DNA of 64,000 nucleotides from Shinella lacus (GCF_010994755.1 NZ_WHSB02000011.1:62001-126000); one strand, 5' to 3'. Numbered from the stretch's first letter, positions 16,305 to 25,789 are shown. Translations and numbers: made by a program. The notes: generated from the sequence alone by a model not told the origin.

Positions 16305-17258
16305 TCAGAACGGGGAATCCGGGAAGTAGAAGTCCTTCGCGTTCTCCTTGGTCACCAGCGTCGCGTCGATCGTGTAGACGCCGCGCACCGGAACCTGGCC
16401 GTAGAAGTTGGCGACGGTCATCTCGAGCGCCGTGCCCACCATTGCCGGCGGATAGAGCACGTCGACCGGGATCATCTTGTCGCCGTCCATGACCTTCTTG
16501 ATCATTTCCTTCGAACCGGCACCGGCGATGACATACTGGATGTCTGTGCGGCCGGCCTGTTCGATGGCCTGGAGCACGCCGACGGCCATGTCGTCGTCCT
16601 GGCACCATACGACGTCGATCTTCTGGTATTTGGTCAGGTAGTCCTGCATGACTTTGAAGGCATCGTCGCGGTTCCAGTTGCCGTACTGGCGGTCGAGAAT
16701 CTTGACGCCGGAGCCTTCGACGCCCTTGTCGAAGCCGTCCTGGCGTTCCTGGTCGATCGGGATCGGCAGGCCGCGGATGACGACGACTTCAGCTTCCGGC
16801 GTCGTGGTCTTGATATATTCGCCGGCCGTCTGGCCGAGCGCGAAGTTGTTGCCGGCGACGTAGAGGTCACGCACGGAATTGTCGTTGGTGCTCGGCGCAC
16901 GGTCGACGAGGGCGACAAACGTGCCCTTGCCCTTGACTTCCTTGATGGCGTTGACCAGCGGATCCGGATCGGTCGGCAGGATGACGAGCGCGTCGATGCC
17001 CTGCGTTTCGAGGTCCTGCACGGCATTCGCCTGGCTTGCCGGGTCCGGGGAGGTCTTGACGATGACGTTGAGGCCCGGATTACGCTCCATGAGGAGCTTG
17101 GCGACGCGTTCGGCATGGAAGACGACGCCGGACGTCCAGCCGTGGTCGGCGGCCGGGATCGAAACGCCGATCGTTACCTTCTTTTCTTCCTGTGCGTGGA
17201 CGACCCCGGCCACCAGCGCCATCGCGGCAACCGTCAGGCCCAATAGTTTCTTGCGCAT
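16305..17258 (-). CDS. Sugar ABC transporter periplasmic binding protein (ribose type)
   Basis: The 317-residue protein has a signal peptide (MRKKLLGLTVAAMALVAGVVHA, cleaved before QEEKKVTIGVS) and a type-1 periplasmic-binding fold. Segments such as IGVSIPAADHGWTSGV, LVILPTDPDPLVNAI, YVAGNNFALGQTAGEY and VWCQDDDMAVGVLQAI match the RbsB-like family. GGGAGGAA precedes the ATG. It is the last gene of the ATPase-permease-binding-protein operon, followed by a strong terminator. Its sugar is not identifiable from sequence. The neighbouring isomerase and Gfo/Idh genes suggest a cyclitol, keto-sugar or uncommon sugar rather than ribose. Confidence 0.93.
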   Translation of the reverse strand: MRKKLLGLTVAAMALVAGVVHAQEEKKVTIGVSIPAADHGWTSGVVFHAERVAKLLMERNPGLNVIVKTSPDPASQANAVQDLETQGIDALVILPTDPDPLVNAIKEVKGKGTFVALVDRAPSTNDNSVRDLYVAGNNFALGQTAGEYIKTTTPEAEVVVIRGLPIPIDQERQDGFDKGVEGSGVKILDRQYGNWNRDDAFKVMQDYLTKYQKIDVVWCQDDDMAVGVLQAIEQAGRTDIQYVIAGAGSKEMIKKVMDGDKMIPVDVLYPPAMVGTALEMTVANFYGQVPVRGVYTIDATLVTKENAKDFYFPDSPF

Positions 17259-17322
17259 GAGTTTCCTCCCAAATGCAGGTCTTTACTTCGCGGCCGGGCG
17301 ACCTGTGGACCCGGCTAGAGGT

Positions 17323-18333
17323 TTACGACTTCCGCACCAGCGAGCGCTGGACGAGCATCGCAATGATGATGATCGCGCCCTGGATGGCCCCGATCAGATA
17401 TTCGCTGATGAAGTTGGAGAGCAGCATAATGTTGCCGACCAGTTCGAGAATGAAGGCGCCGCAGATCGTGCCCCAGACGCGCCCCGCCCCGCCCTTCAGC
17501 GCCGTGCCGCCGACGACGACCGCGGTGATCGCCTGCAACTCCCACAGGATGCCGGTGGTGGCCGAGGTGGAGCCGAGGCGCGGCACATAGAGCAGCACGG
17601 CAATGGCGACGCAGAGGCCCTGGATGACGAAAGCGATGGTGCGCACGCGGTTGACCGGAATGCCGGAATAGCGCGCGACGTCGCTGTTCGAACCCACCGC
17701 CACCACATGGCGGCCGTAACGCGTGCGGTAGAGAATGAAGGCCGCGACGGCCGTGACGGCGAGGATGACGACGATCGGCACCGGCACGCCGAGGATGTAG
17801 CCGAAATAGGCCGGGCGATAGAGCGCCTGCAATTCCGGCTCGCGCAGCGTGATCGCGCCGCCCTGCGACAGCCAGGTGGTCAGGCCGCGATAGATGCCCA
17901 TCGTGCCGAGCGTGGCGATGAAGGGCTCGATCCGGCCGACGGTGGTGATGAGGCCGTTCGCCAGACCGCAGGCCCCGCCGATGACCATGGTCAGCACGAC
18001 CGCGGCCGCCAGCATGAGGCCCGGATCGGCGATCGCGCCGGAATTCATGAAGATGATCATGATCGAGGCGACGAAGGCCACCATGGAGCCAACCGAAAGG
18101 TCGAGGTCGCCCGACGAGATGACGAAGGTGGCGCCCACCGCGATGATCGCGATGAAGGCGCTGCGCGTCGCGACGTTCGCCAGGTTGTTGATGCCGATGA
18201 AGTTGGGATTGACCAGCGCGCCGACGATCAGAAGCAGCGCCAGCGCTGCAAAGGGCGCGACGGCCCTCAGATCGATATCCCGCCAGCTGCGGCCCCTGCT
18301 CTTCGTTTCGACCGCGTCTTCGCCTGCCGTCAT
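17323..18333 (-). CDS. Sugar ABC transporter permease (RbsC-like)
   Basis: The 336-residue inner-membrane protein has about nine to ten membrane helices and the RbsC/BPD_transp_2 pattern: FVISSGDLDLSVGSMVAF near residues 70-88, ANGLITTVGRIEPFIATLGT, and GTALKGGAGRVWGTICGAF. ATG 18333 follows a GGGGA site. The reading frame is open far upstream through the ATPase gene, but that part is an antisense-free shadow of the ATPase in another frame. It presumably forms a homodimeric channel driven by the two-domain ATPase encoded just upstream (47-bp gap). Confidence 0.92.
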   Translation of the reverse strand: MTAGEDAVETKSRGRSWRDIDLRAVAPFAALALLLIVGALVNPNFIGINNLANVATRSAFIAIIAVGATFVISSGDLDLSVGSMVAFVASIMIIFMNSGAIADPGLMLAAAVVLTMVIGGACGLANGLITTVGRIEPFIATLGTMGIYRGLTTWLSQGGAITLREPELQALYRPAYFGYILGVPVPIVVILAVTAVAAFILYRTRYGRHVVAVGSNSDVARYSGIPVNRVRTIAFVIQGLCVAIAVLLYVPRLGSTSATTGILWELQAITAVVVGGTALKGGAGRVWGTICGAFILELVGNIMLLSNFISEYLIGAIQGAIIIIAMLVQRSLVRKS

Positions 18334-18380
18334 GTTCGTCCCCGACGTAATTTGTTGTTTGATGCCACCCGGCCGATAGC

Positions 18381-19907
18381 TCAGGCGGCGGCCTTCTTCT
18401 TCAACCCTGCCGAATAGCGCATGATCTCCTGTTCGGAGATTTCCTCGCCTTCGAGAATGCCGACGATCCGCCCTTCCCGCATCACGGCGACGCGCGTGCA
18501 GAGCCCGATGATCTCCGGCATCTCGGAAGAGACGACGATGATCGACTTGCCGTCGCGGGCAAGTGCGGAAATGAAATGATAGATCTGCTGCTTGGTGCCG
18601 ACATCGATGCCGCGTGTCGGCTCGTCGATGATGATGATGTCCGGTTCGGTCTCCATGACCTTGGCGAGCAGCAGCTTCTGCTGGTTGCCGCCCGACATGC
18701 GCCCGGCAACGACCCGGCCGTCGCGTACGCGAATATCGAAGCGCCGGCGCGCGCGCTCCAGCGCCTCCGCCTCGCTTTTCGGATTGAGATAGCCATAGCG
18801 GCCATGCCGATCGAGCGATTGCAGCGTCAGGTTCGCGGTCATGCGGGAGTTGAGAAGCAGGCCCTTGTGCTTGCGGTCCTTGGTCATATAGGCGATGCCG
18901 ACGCGGTTGGCGGCATGCACGTCCCCGCCGGGCACGCTCTCGCCGCGCACCAAAACTTCTCCGGAAAGGCGCGAGCGGAGCCCCGCCACCGCCTCCATCA
19001 GCTCCGTGCGGCCGGAGCCGATCAGGCCGGAAAAGCCGAGGATCTCGCCCTTGCGCACCTCGAAGCTTGCATCCTTGACGTAATGCGTCGTGAGCCCCTC
19101 GACGGAGAGTGTCACCTCCTCGTCGATGCTCGGCTCCTGCTTGGACGGGTACAGGCTGGAAAGCTCGCGGCCGACCATCAACTGCGCAATCGACTCGCCG
19201 TCGAGAATGCTGGTCGGCGCCGTCTTGATCCATTGCCCGTCGCGCAGCACCGTGACGCGATCGGTGAGTTCCATCACCTCGTCGAGCTTGTGCGAGACGA
19301 AGACGAAGGATGTGCCCTTTTCCCGCAGCTTGCGCACCTGGCGGAACAGGTAATTGGTCTCCTCGCGGGAGAGCACGGCGGTCGGCTCGTCCATGAAGAT
19401 GATGCGCGCATCGCGGCTGATCGCCTTGGCGATTTCCACCATCTGCTTGTCGGCGATCGACAGCGAACTGATCATCGCATTCTCGTCGACATGCGAACCG
19501 AGCTGGTCGAGCACGCGGCGCGTCTCGCCGCGCATGAACTTTCGGTCGAGCATGCCGTAGCGCGTCACCTCGCGGCCAAGGAACAGGCTCTCGGTCACGG
19601 TCAGGTGTTCGGCGAGGTTGAATTCCTGATGGATGATGACGATGCCGAGCGATTCCGCCTGCCCGTTCGGCGGCAGTTTCACCGGCTGGCCATCGAGGAG
19701 GATTTCGCCGGAGGTCGGCTGTTCGAAGCCGGACAGGATCTTGACGAGCGTCGATTTTCCCGCGCCGTTCTCGCCCATCAGAGCATGGATTTCGCCGGCG
19801 CGAAGCTCGAAATTGACGCTGAAAAGCACCTGCACGCCGCTGAAAGACTTGCTGATGCGGCGCGCGGAAAGAACGACGGGAGCCCCGTCGGCAGCGTCCG
19901 GATTCAT
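18381..19907 (-). CDS. Sugar ABC transporter ATPase, two nucleotide-binding domains (RbsA-like)
   Basis: The 508-residue protein has two tandem ABC domains (about 10-245 and 262-500). The first has a canonical Walker A (GENGAGKST), a diverged signature LSIADKQMVEIAKAI and Walker B RIIFMDEPT. The second has the usual degenerate Walker A of this family (GLIGSGRTEL, no Lys) but a good signature MSGGNQQKLLLAK and Walker B DIIIIDEPTRGIDVG. It energises the downstream permease. GGGAGGAA precedes ATG 19907. It is the first gene of the operon and is divergent from a LacI gene, with twin palindromic operators between them. Confidence 0.94.
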   Translation of the reverse strand: MNPDAADGAPVVLSARRISKSFSGVQVLFSVNFELRAGEIHALMGENGAGKSTLVKILSGFEQPTSGEILLDGQPVKLPPNGQAESLGIVIIHQEFNLAEHLTVTESLFLGREVTRYGMLDRKFMRGETRRVLDQLGSHVDENAMISSLSIADKQMVEIAKAISRDARIIFMDEPTAVLSREETNYLFRQVRKLREKGTSFVFVSHKLDEVMELTDRVTVLRDGQWIKTAPTSILDGESIAQLMVGRELSSLYPSKQEPSIDEEVTLSVEGLTTHYVKDASFEVRKGEILGFSGLIGSGRTELMEAVAGLRSRLSGEVLVRGESVPGGDVHAANRVGIAYMTKDRKHKGLLLNSRMTANLTLQSLDRHGRYGYLNPKSEAEALERARRRFDIRVRDGRVVAGRMSGGNQQKLLLAKVMETEPDIIIIDEPTRGIDVGTKQQIYHFISALARDGKSIIVVSSEMPEIIGLCTRVAVMREGRIVGILEGEEISEQEIMRYSAGLKKKAAA

Positions 19908-19944
19908 GATTTCCTCCCTGCGGCTCCTCGACCGCTTGAGCCAT

Positions 19945-19983
19945 GATGTAAACCTTTACATGATCTATGTAAAGGTTTACATC
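19945..19983. promoter_or_regulatory. Tandem LacI-type operators in the transporter/regulator gap
   Basis: ATGTAAACCTTTACAT (19946-19961) and ATGTAAAGGTTTACAT (19967-19982) are each perfect 7+7 palindromes, and together they form a larger perfect 17-bp inverted repeat around GATCT. Their centres are 21 bp apart, two helical turns. TTTACA and TACATC within the repeats could act as -35 and -10 boxes of the transporter promoter (17-bp spacer), so repressor binding would cover the promoter. Confidence 0.8.
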
Positions 19984-20015
19984 ACTGGATATCCGCAATT
20001 TTCACCAAGCGCCGT

Positions 20016-20043
20016 TTGACCGTCAGACAAGTCTGTGTAGTGT
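20016..20043 (+). promoter_or_regulatory. Predicted promoter of the LacI gene at 20075
   Basis: TTGACC (20016-20021), a 16-bp spacer and TAGTGT (20038-20043) lie 31 bp upstream of the GTG start. Confidence 0.45.
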
Positions 20044-20074
20044 CGCCGCAACGCGAGCCGAGTGAGAAAATAGA

Positions 20075-21106
20075 GTGTCATCTTCCAGCCCCGCCACGAT
20101 CGAAGATGTCGCGCGGATCGCGCAAGTCTCGATCGCGACCGTTTCCCGGGCGATCCACACGCCGGAAAAGGTGGCGAATTCGACGCGGCTGAAGGTCAAC
20201 CAGGCCATCGCCATCACCGGCTATACGACGAACGCCATGGCGCGCAGCCTGCGCCTCGGCCGGTCGAACATGATTCTCGTCGTGGCGCCCGATATCGGCG
20301 ACCCGAATTTCTCCAACATTCTGGTGGGCCTGGAAAACGAGGCACGCTCGCACGGCTACGGCATCCTAATCGGCCATACCCACAACGACCCGCAGCGCGG
20401 GCTCGAATATCTGAAATTCCTGAATTCCAACCAGGCGGCCGGGCTGATCCTGTTCACCGGCATCCTGCCCTTCGGCCACCAGTCCATGACGGCCCGCCTG
20501 CCGCCGAGCGTCGGCGTCTTCGAGCCGGTCTACAATGGCGGCATTCCCTATGTCGGCGTCGACGATATCGAGGGCGCGCGCAAGGCGGTCGATCTGCTGG
20601 TCGCCGAAGGCCACCGCAAGATCGCCTTCATCGGCGATTCGCGCACGCGCCTCGCCTATAGCCGCCGCCGCCAGGGCTACGATGCCGGGCTCGATGCCGC
20701 CGGCGTGCCACCCGGCGAGCGCACCATCCTGGAAGGCGACGGCACGATCGAAAGCGGGCGCCTCGCACTCGAACAGCTCTTCATGCGCGACACGCTGCCC
20801 ACCGCCTTCATGTGCGTCAACGACCAGACGGCGATCGGCGTGATGATCGGCCTTGGCGCCCGCGGCTACGACATTCCCGGCGACTTTTCCGTCACCGGCT
20901 TCGACGACGTGCCGCAGGCAACCTTCATGACGCCCTCCCTCACCACCATCCGCCAACCCCGCACCGCCATCGGCAAGAGCGCCATGGCGCTGCTGCTTGA
21001 ACTGCTTTCCGGCAGCGAACCGCCGGAAACCGAGATCCTGTTGCGGCCGGACCTGATCGTGCGGAACTCGGTCACGGCACCTTCGCGGCGGTTTCAGAAG
21101 CGGTAG
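20075..21106 (+). CDS. LacI-family repressor of the adjacent sugar ABC transporter
   Basis: The 343-residue protein has a LacI helix-turn-helix at residues 8-60 (ATIEDVARIAQVSIATVSRA, then a hinge-type segment near NAMARSLRLG) and a periplasmic-binding-type effector domain (PDIGDPNFSNILVGLENEA through VTGFDDVPQATFMTPSLTT). The start is GTG at 20075, with only a weak ribosome site (GTGAG). It is divergent from the ATPase-permease-binding-protein operon. The two identical-type palindromes in the 167-bp gap make it the obvious regulator of that operon. The C-terminal tail runs into an intergenic repeat. Confidence 0.92.
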   Translation: MSSSSPATIEDVARIAQVSIATVSRAIHTPEKVANSTRLKVNQAIAITGYTTNAMARSLRLGRSNMILVVAPDIGDPNFSNILVGLENEARSHGYGILIGHTHNDPQRGLEYLKFLNSNQAAGLILFTGILPFGHQSMTARLPPSVGVFEPVYNGGIPYVGVDDIEGARKAVDLLVAEGHRKIAFIGDSRTRLAYSRRRQGYDAGLDAAGVPPGERTILEGDGTIESGRLALEQLFMRDTLPTAFMCVNDQTAIGVMIGLGARGYDIPGDFSVTGFDDVPQATFMTPSLTTIRQPRTAIGKSAMALLLELLSGSEPPETEILLRPDLIVRNSVTAPSRRFQKR

Positions 21107-21112
21107 GCCTAT

Positions 21113-21152
21113 CCCCCTCTGTCCTGCCGGACATCTCCCCCTCAAGGCGGGA
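21113..21152. repeat. Single arm of an extragenic repeat family
   Basis: This 40-nt stretch (CCCCCTCTGTCCTGCCGGAC and following) is a diverged single copy of the arm found twice, inverted, at 39825-39974. It fills the 49-bp convergent gap between the LacI and chemoreceptor genes. Confidence 0.6.
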
Positions 21153-21155
21153 GCC

Positions 21156-22664
21156 TTAGCGGTAGCGGCGCTGGCCCGCCTTGGCCGCCCGCTCCCCCCG
21201 CCCCGCCGACACCGTGAACCGGTCGACCAACCCCTTCAGCGTCGTGCTGATCTGCATGAGATTGTGCGTGGCCGCATTGGTTTCTTCCACCATTGCGGCG
21301 TTCTGCTGGGTCATCTGGTCCATGCTGCCGACCGCCTTGTTGATTTCGGAGATGCCAGCGGATTGCTCGCGGGCCGAGCTGGCGATCGCGTCGATATGCC
21401 CGTTGATATGCACCACCTGCTCGCCGATATGGTGCAGCGCCTCGCCGGTCTTGTTGACCAGCGACACGCCGAGCAGCACGTCCTCGAAGGACTTGTCGAT
21501 CAGCGCCTTGATCTCCCGGGCCGCATCCGCGGATTTCTGCGCGAGTTCGCGCACCTCCTGCGCCACCACCGCAAACCCCTTGCCCGCCTCGCCCGCCCGC
21601 GCCGCCTCGACGCCCGCATTCAGCGCGAGCAGGTTGGTCTGGAAGGAAATCTGGTCGATGACGCCGATGATCTGGGTGATCTTGCGCGACGAATCCTCGA
21701 TCGCGCTCATCGCCGAAACCGCCTGCTCGACCACCGCGCCGGAGCGTTTCGCCTCTTCCGTCGCGCTGCCGACGACGCGGCGCGCTTCCTCCGCCCGGTG
21801 CGCCGCCTCGCGGGAAATGGTGGTGATCTGCTCGACCGCAGCCGCGGTTTCCTCCAGCGAGGCCGCCTGCTGCTCGGTGCGTTTCGCCATGTCGTCCGTG
21901 GCGTTGACCAGCTCGCCGGAATTGCCGGCCGCATCCTCCGCCGCCGTCACGATGGCGCCGAGTGTGTCGTCGAGCTTGTCGATCGCGGCATTGAAATTGG
22001 AGCGCAGGCCCTCGAACTGCGGGGCGAGCGGCCTGGTGATGGCAGCGGTCAGGTCGCCGCCGGCAAGACGGTTGAGCGAGGTGTCGAGCGCGCCGAGCGC
22101 CTCCTCCTGCTCGGCATTCAGCACCTGCCGCTCGGCCTCCACCTTCTCGCGCTCCTCCTGAAGGGCCTCCAGATAGACCGAGATCGCATAGTCCATATCG
22201 ACCAGCGCCGCCTTGACGATGGCCGAAATCTCCTCGCCGAGCGCCGCCGCCTTCTTGCGGTAGAGGAAACCATCGAGATGCCTGGCGACGACGCTCTCGA
22301 CGATCGCTTCGAGGATCAGCGCATAACCGCCGATATACCAGCGCGGCTCCAGGCCAAGACGGGCATGCGTGCGGCCGATCATCGTGACGGCATCGACATA
22401 TTGTGCATCGAAGCGCGCCGAGCCGATCAGCTCCCAATGCTTGGCCTGCCGGCCCTTGGCGCTCTGGATATGCGCCTCGCTGGAAAAGAAGCGGGCCGTT
22501 TCCGGCATGGCGCGGGCCTTGCGGTAGAAGATGTCGAGCGCGCCGTCGAGCGAGGCGGAAATCGTCGGCAGCGCCCGCTTCAGGGCATCGCGCTGGCCAC
22601 CGTCGAGCGCGACGAACTGCAGGCGTTCATTCAGTTGCTGGGTCTTGGCATCCTGCGCTGACAT
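21156..22664 (-). CDS. Globin-coupled methyl-accepting chemotaxis protein (aerotaxis-type sensor)
   Basis: The 502-residue cytoplasmic chemoreceptor has no membrane helix. Residues about 10-170 form a sensor-globin (protoglobin) domain: FYRKARAMPETARFF, then the proximal haem ligand H100 in MIGRTHARLGLEPRWYIGGY. A HAMP-like linker region follows (about 190-240, SLNRLAGGDLTAAITRPL). The signalling domain spans about 250-490 with the hairpin tip IDQISFQTNLLALNAGVEAA and GKGFAVVAQEVRELAQ. It should sense oxygen or a redox ligand through haem and signal to CheA. No CheR-tethering pentapeptide is evident at the C-terminus (AGQRRYR). I place the start at ATG 22664 with GAGGA 8 nt upstream; the upstream open extension lacks globin-family sequence. 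Confidence 0.92.
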   Translation of the reverse strand: MSAQDAKTQQLNERLQFVALDGGQRDALKRALPTISASLDGALDIFYRKARAMPETARFFSSEAHIQSAKGRQAKHWELIGSARFDAQYVDAVTMIGRTHARLGLEPRWYIGGYALILEAIVESVVARHLDGFLYRKKAAALGEEISAIVKAALVDMDYAISVYLEALQEEREKVEAERQVLNAEQEEALGALDTSLNRLAGGDLTAAITRPLAPQFEGLRSNFNAAIDKLDDTLGAIVTAAEDAAGNSGELVNATDDMAKRTEQQAASLEETAAAVEQITTISREAAHRAEEARRVVGSATEEAKRSGAVVEQAVSAMSAIEDSSRKITQIIGVIDQISFQTNLLALNAGVEAARAGEAGKGFAVVAQEVRELAQKSADAAREIKALIDKSFEDVLLGVSLVNKTGEALHHIGEQVVHINGHIDAIASSAREQSAGISEINKAVGSMDQMTQQNAAMVEETNAATHNLMQISTTLKGLVDRFTVSAGRGERAAKAGQRRYR

Positions 22665-22945
22665 CGGACAAATCCTCAAGCTGTTGGAATGGCGACTGGC
22701 GCCAAGTCCCGAATCGGGATTCTCGCATCCAGCCTGTCGCGATTTTTTGCAGGAGACAGTAAACAAACACTATAGTCGTCGATGGATTACTTAAAACAGA
22801 ATTGACAAAGCGCAATTGAATCGCAAATTTATATGGATTGCTCGCTTATTGTTATCAAACACACCAATATATACGAAGGTCGTAGTAAACTCATTTTACG
22901 CCGGCAAAAGTATATCTTACCTTACGTGAGGCATGACTTCGCAAA
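22665..22945. other. AT-rich intergenic region upstream of the chemoreceptor gene
   Basis: The roughly 280 bp between the chemoreceptor start and the xylA terminator are strikingly AT-rich in 22740-22920 compared with the surroundings. On the minus strand a TATAGT -10-like box lies near 22770. A short dyad GTCCCGAATCGGGAT is at about 22705-22719. No credible small gene is visible. The region probably holds the chemoreceptor promoter. Confidence 0.5.
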
Positions 22946-22970
22946 CAAAAAGGGCGCCGGTAGGCGCCCT
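22946..22970 (-). terminator. Rho-independent terminator of the xyl operon
   Basis: A perfect 8-bp stem AGGGCGCC / GGCGCCCT with loop TACC lies 25 bp past the xylA stop and is followed on the minus strand by TTTTTG. This is a textbook terminator. Confidence 0.88.
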
Positions 22971-22995
22971 CTTGTTATCGTCGGGAAGTGTTCGG

Positions 22996-24306
22996 TCAGA
23001 CGTAGCGGTTGACCACGTTTTCCAGAAGCTCCTGCTTGCCGGAGCGCGGCTCCGGGTTGATGCCGTCCTTGAGCACATAGGCTTCCAGCGCTTCCAGCGA
23101 GGAACCGCCGGACAGGATCTTTTGCGCCTCGGGCTTCTGCCAGCCGGCATAACGATCGGCGAGCGGCGCGGAGAGCGCCTTGTCCTCGATCATCTTCGCC
23201 GCCGCCCGCAGGCCGCGTGCGCAGCAATCCATGCCGCCGATATGGCCGATCAACAGGTCCGCCGGGTCGATCGACTGGCGGCGCAGTTTAGCGTCGAAGT
23301 TGGTGCCGCCCGACGTGAAACCGCCGCCGGCGAGGACCTGGTAGTAGGCCAGCGCCATTTCCGGCACGTTGTTGGGGAACTGGTCGGTGTCCCAGCCTGA
23401 CTGGTAGTCGTTGCGGTTCATGTCGATGGAACCGAAGACGCCGAGCGCATTGGCGAGCGCCAGTTCATGCTCGAAGGAATGGCCGGCGAGGATGGCGTGG
23501 CCCTGCTCGATGTTGAGCTTCACCTCGTTTTCCAGGCCATACTTCTTGAGGAAGCCGTAGACGGTGGCGACGTCGTAGTCGTACTGGTGCTTGGTCGGCT
23601 CCTGCGGCTTCGGCTCGATGAGGATCGCGCCCTTGAAGCCGATCTTGTGCTTGTATTCGACGACCATGTTGACGAAGCGGCCGAGCTGGTCGAGCTCCTG
23701 GCCGATATTGGTGTTGAGCAGGGTCTCGTAACCTTCGCGGCCGCCCCACAGCACGTAATTGTCGCCGCCGAGGCGATGGGTGGCGTCGATGCAGGTCTTT
23801 ACCGTCGCAGCGGCGAAGGCGAAGATATCCGGATCCGGATTGGTCGCCGCACCGCCCATGTAGCGGCGGTTGGAGAAGAGGTTGGCGGTGCCCCAGAGCA
23901 GCTTGACGCCGGTCTCGGCCTGCTTCTTCTCGAAATAGTCGACGATCTCGTTGAGGTTCTTGGTGTTCTCGACGAAATCCTTGCCTTCCGGCCGCACGTC
24001 GGCGTCGTGGAAGCAGTAGAAGGGCACGCCGAGCAGCTGGAAGAATTCGAAGGCGACGTCGGCCTTCAGCTTCGCCGCCTGGATCGAATCCTCGAACCAC
24101 GGGCGCTGGAAGGTCTGCCCGCCGAAGGGATCGCCGCCCGGCCAGACGAAGGTATGCCAATAGGCGACGGCGAAGCGCAGGTGGTCTTCCATGCGCTTGC
24201 CCGCAACGATTTCATCGGGATTGTAGTGACGGAAGGCGAGCGGGTTGGTGCTTTCGGGACCTTCATACTTGATCTTGGCGATATCGCCGAAGAAGCCGGT
24301 GGCCAT
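22996..24306 (-). CDS. xylA: Xylose isomerase
   Basis: The 436-residue class II xylose isomerase converts D-xylose to D-xylulose using two divalent metals. The catalytic base is H100 in [13 protein letters not shown]. The lysine and acids of the metal site are in [16 protein letters not shown], and the signatures [31 protein letters not shown] and [20 protein letters not shown] are intact. AGGAGA precedes ATG 24306. It lies 28 bp downstream of xylB and ends at a strong terminator, completing the lacI-xylB-xylA operon. Confidence 0.97.
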   Translation of the reverse strand: MATGFFGDIAKIKYEGPESTNPLAFRHYNPDEIVAGKRMEDHLRFAVAYWHTFVWPGGDPFGGQTFQRPWFEDSIQAAKLKADVAFEFFQLLGVPFYCFHDADVRPEGKDFVENTKNLNEIVDYFEKKQAETGVKLLWGTANLFSNRRYMGGAATNPDPDIFAFAAATVKTCIDATHRLGGDNYVLWGGREGYETLLNTNIGQELDQLGRFVNMVVEYKHKIGFKGAILIEPKPQEPTKHQYDYDVATVYGFLKKYGLENEVKLNIEQGHAILAGHSFEHELALANALGVFGSIDMNRNDYQSGWDTDQFPNNVPEMALAYYQVLAGGGFTSGGTNFDAKLRRQSIDPADLLIGHIGGMDCCARGLRAAAKMIEDKALSAPLADRYAGWQKPEAQKILSGGSSLEALEAYVLKDGINPEPRSGKQELLENVVNRYV

Positions 24307-24334
24307 GGGTGTCTCCTCTGATGTGTTTGTTCGG

Positions 24335-25789
24335 TCAGTAAGCGGCGCGGATTGCCGGGTAGAGGCGGCGGTAGCGCTGATAGGCATCCTCATAGGCGGC
24401 CGTGAGCGCCGCCTCGGGTTCGATGGTCTCGGCTGTCGCCGGTGCACTGCACACCGCGACCGGGTCGGCACCCGTCGCGGCGATGAGACCGAGGCGTGCG
24501 GCGCCGAAAGCGGCACCGAAATCGCCGTCCGCCGGCAGGTCGACGGGCAGGTCGAGCGCCGTGGCAATGGATTTCAGCCAGTAGCGCGAGCGCGACCCGC
24601 CACCGATGGCGGTGACGCGGGAAAGCTGCGTGCCGGCGGATTTCAGCGCTTCCAGGATGTCGCGGATGGCGAAGGACACGCCTTCCAGCACCGCCTGCGT
24701 CAGCACCGCGCGGCCGCTTTCATGGCCAAGGCCGAGGAAGGCGCCGCGGATCGCCGCGTCATTGTGCGGCGTGCGCTCGCCCGAAAGATAGGGCAGGAAG
24801 GTGACGCCGGATGGCGCCTTGAGCGTCTCGCCGAGTTCCCCGGTAAGGTCGGCGGCGGACGCGCCGGTGACGCGCGAATGCCAGTTCAGCGCGTCGGTGG
24901 CCGAGAGGATGACGCCCATCTGGTGCCAGGTGTTCGGCAGCGCGTGGCAGAAGGCGTGCACGGCGCTTTCGGGGTTCGGCAGGTATGTCGCATTGGCTGC
25001 GAAAAGCACGCCGGAAGTGCCGAGCGAGACGAAGGCCGCGCCCTCGCGGACCGTGCCCATGCCACAGGCAGAGGCGGCATTGTCCCCCGCCCCGCCGGCA
25101 ACGATAATGCCCTCGCCAAGCCCCCATTTCGCGGCCAATTCCGGCCGCAAGGTGCCGGCGGCGTCGGTGCCTTCGACGAGCGTCGGCATCTGGCGCTCTT
25201 CAAGCCCGGTCGCGGCGAGCAAGTCACCGGACCATTTGCGGGCACCCGTATCGAGCCAGGCGGTGCCGGCGGAATCCGACATTTCCGACATGTGCTCGCC
25301 GGTGAGCCAGACGCGCAAAAAGTCCTTCGGCAGCAGGACCCAGCGGATTTTGGCGAAGAGATCCGGTTCGTTCGCCTTCACCCAGGCAAGTTTCGGCGCG
25401 GTGAAACCGGGGAAGACGATGTTGCCGGTGATCTTGCGGAAGCGCGGATCGGCATCGAGCGCCGCCGCCTCGCGGTGGCTGCGCGTGTCGTTCCACATGA
25501 TGCAGGGGCGCAGCACCTTGTCCTCGCCGTCGAGCAGGGTCGCGCCGTGCATGTGGCCGGAAAGGCCGATGCCGCGCACGGCCGCCAGTTCTGCGGGGTG
25601 GGCGGCGCGCAGGCCGGCGATCGCCTCCTCCGTCGCGCGAATCCAGTCGGCCGGGTCCTGTTCCGACCAGCCGGCATGCGGGCGGGTGGTCGTGACCTCC
25701 TTGCTGGAGGCGGAGCCGATGACGGCCTGGTCGGCGTCGATCAGCATGGCCTTGACGCCGGATGTACCGAGGTCGATCCCGAGATACAT
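24335..25789 (-). CDS. xylB: Xylulokinase
   Basis: The 484-residue FGGY-family kinase phosphorylates D-xylulose to xylulose 5-phosphate. The N-terminal ATPase-fold strand is [18 protein letters not shown]. The substrate region [11 protein letters not shown] and the catalytic aspartate in [16 protein letters not shown] are present. The ATP-binding segment is [19 protein letters not shown]. Length fits XylB. It is the middle gene of the xyl operon, 11 bp after the LacI gene and 28 bp before xylA. Confidence 0.96.
   Translation of the reverse strand: MYLGIDLGTSGVKAMLIDADQAVIGSASSKEVTTTRPHAGWSEQDPADWIRATEEAIAGLRAAHPAELAAVRGIGLSGHMHGATLLDGEDKVLRPCIMWNDTRSHREAAALDADPRFRKITGNIVFPGFTAPKLAWVKANEPDLFAKIRWVLLPKDFLRVWLTGEHMSEMSDSAGTAWLDTGARKWSGDLLAATGLEERQMPTLVEGTDAAGTLRPELAAKWGLGEGIIVAGGAGDNAASACGMGTVREGAAFVSLGTSGVLFAANATYLPNPESAVHAFCHALPNTWHQMGVILSATDALNWHSRVTGASAADLTGELGETLKAPSGVTFLPYLSGERTPHNDAAIRGAFLGLGHESGRAVLTQAVLEGVSFAIRDILEALKSAGTQLSRVTAIGGGSRSRYWLKSIATALDLPVDLPADGDFGAAFGAARLGLIAATGADPVAVCSAPATAETIEPEAALTAAYEDAYQRYRRLYPAIRAAY

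Noticed and set aside
16305-19907. Reading the ABC transporter as the xylose importer of the nearby xylAB genes
   Set aside because: The binding protein lacks XylF-like sequence, has its own LacI and a different operator, and is separated from xylAB by the chemoreceptor gene.
17323-19998. 891-codon frame that seems to fuse the permease with an upstream protein
   Set aside because: The N-terminal 550 codons are an out-of-frame reading of the ATPase gene. The permease has its own ATG at 18333 with a ribosome site.
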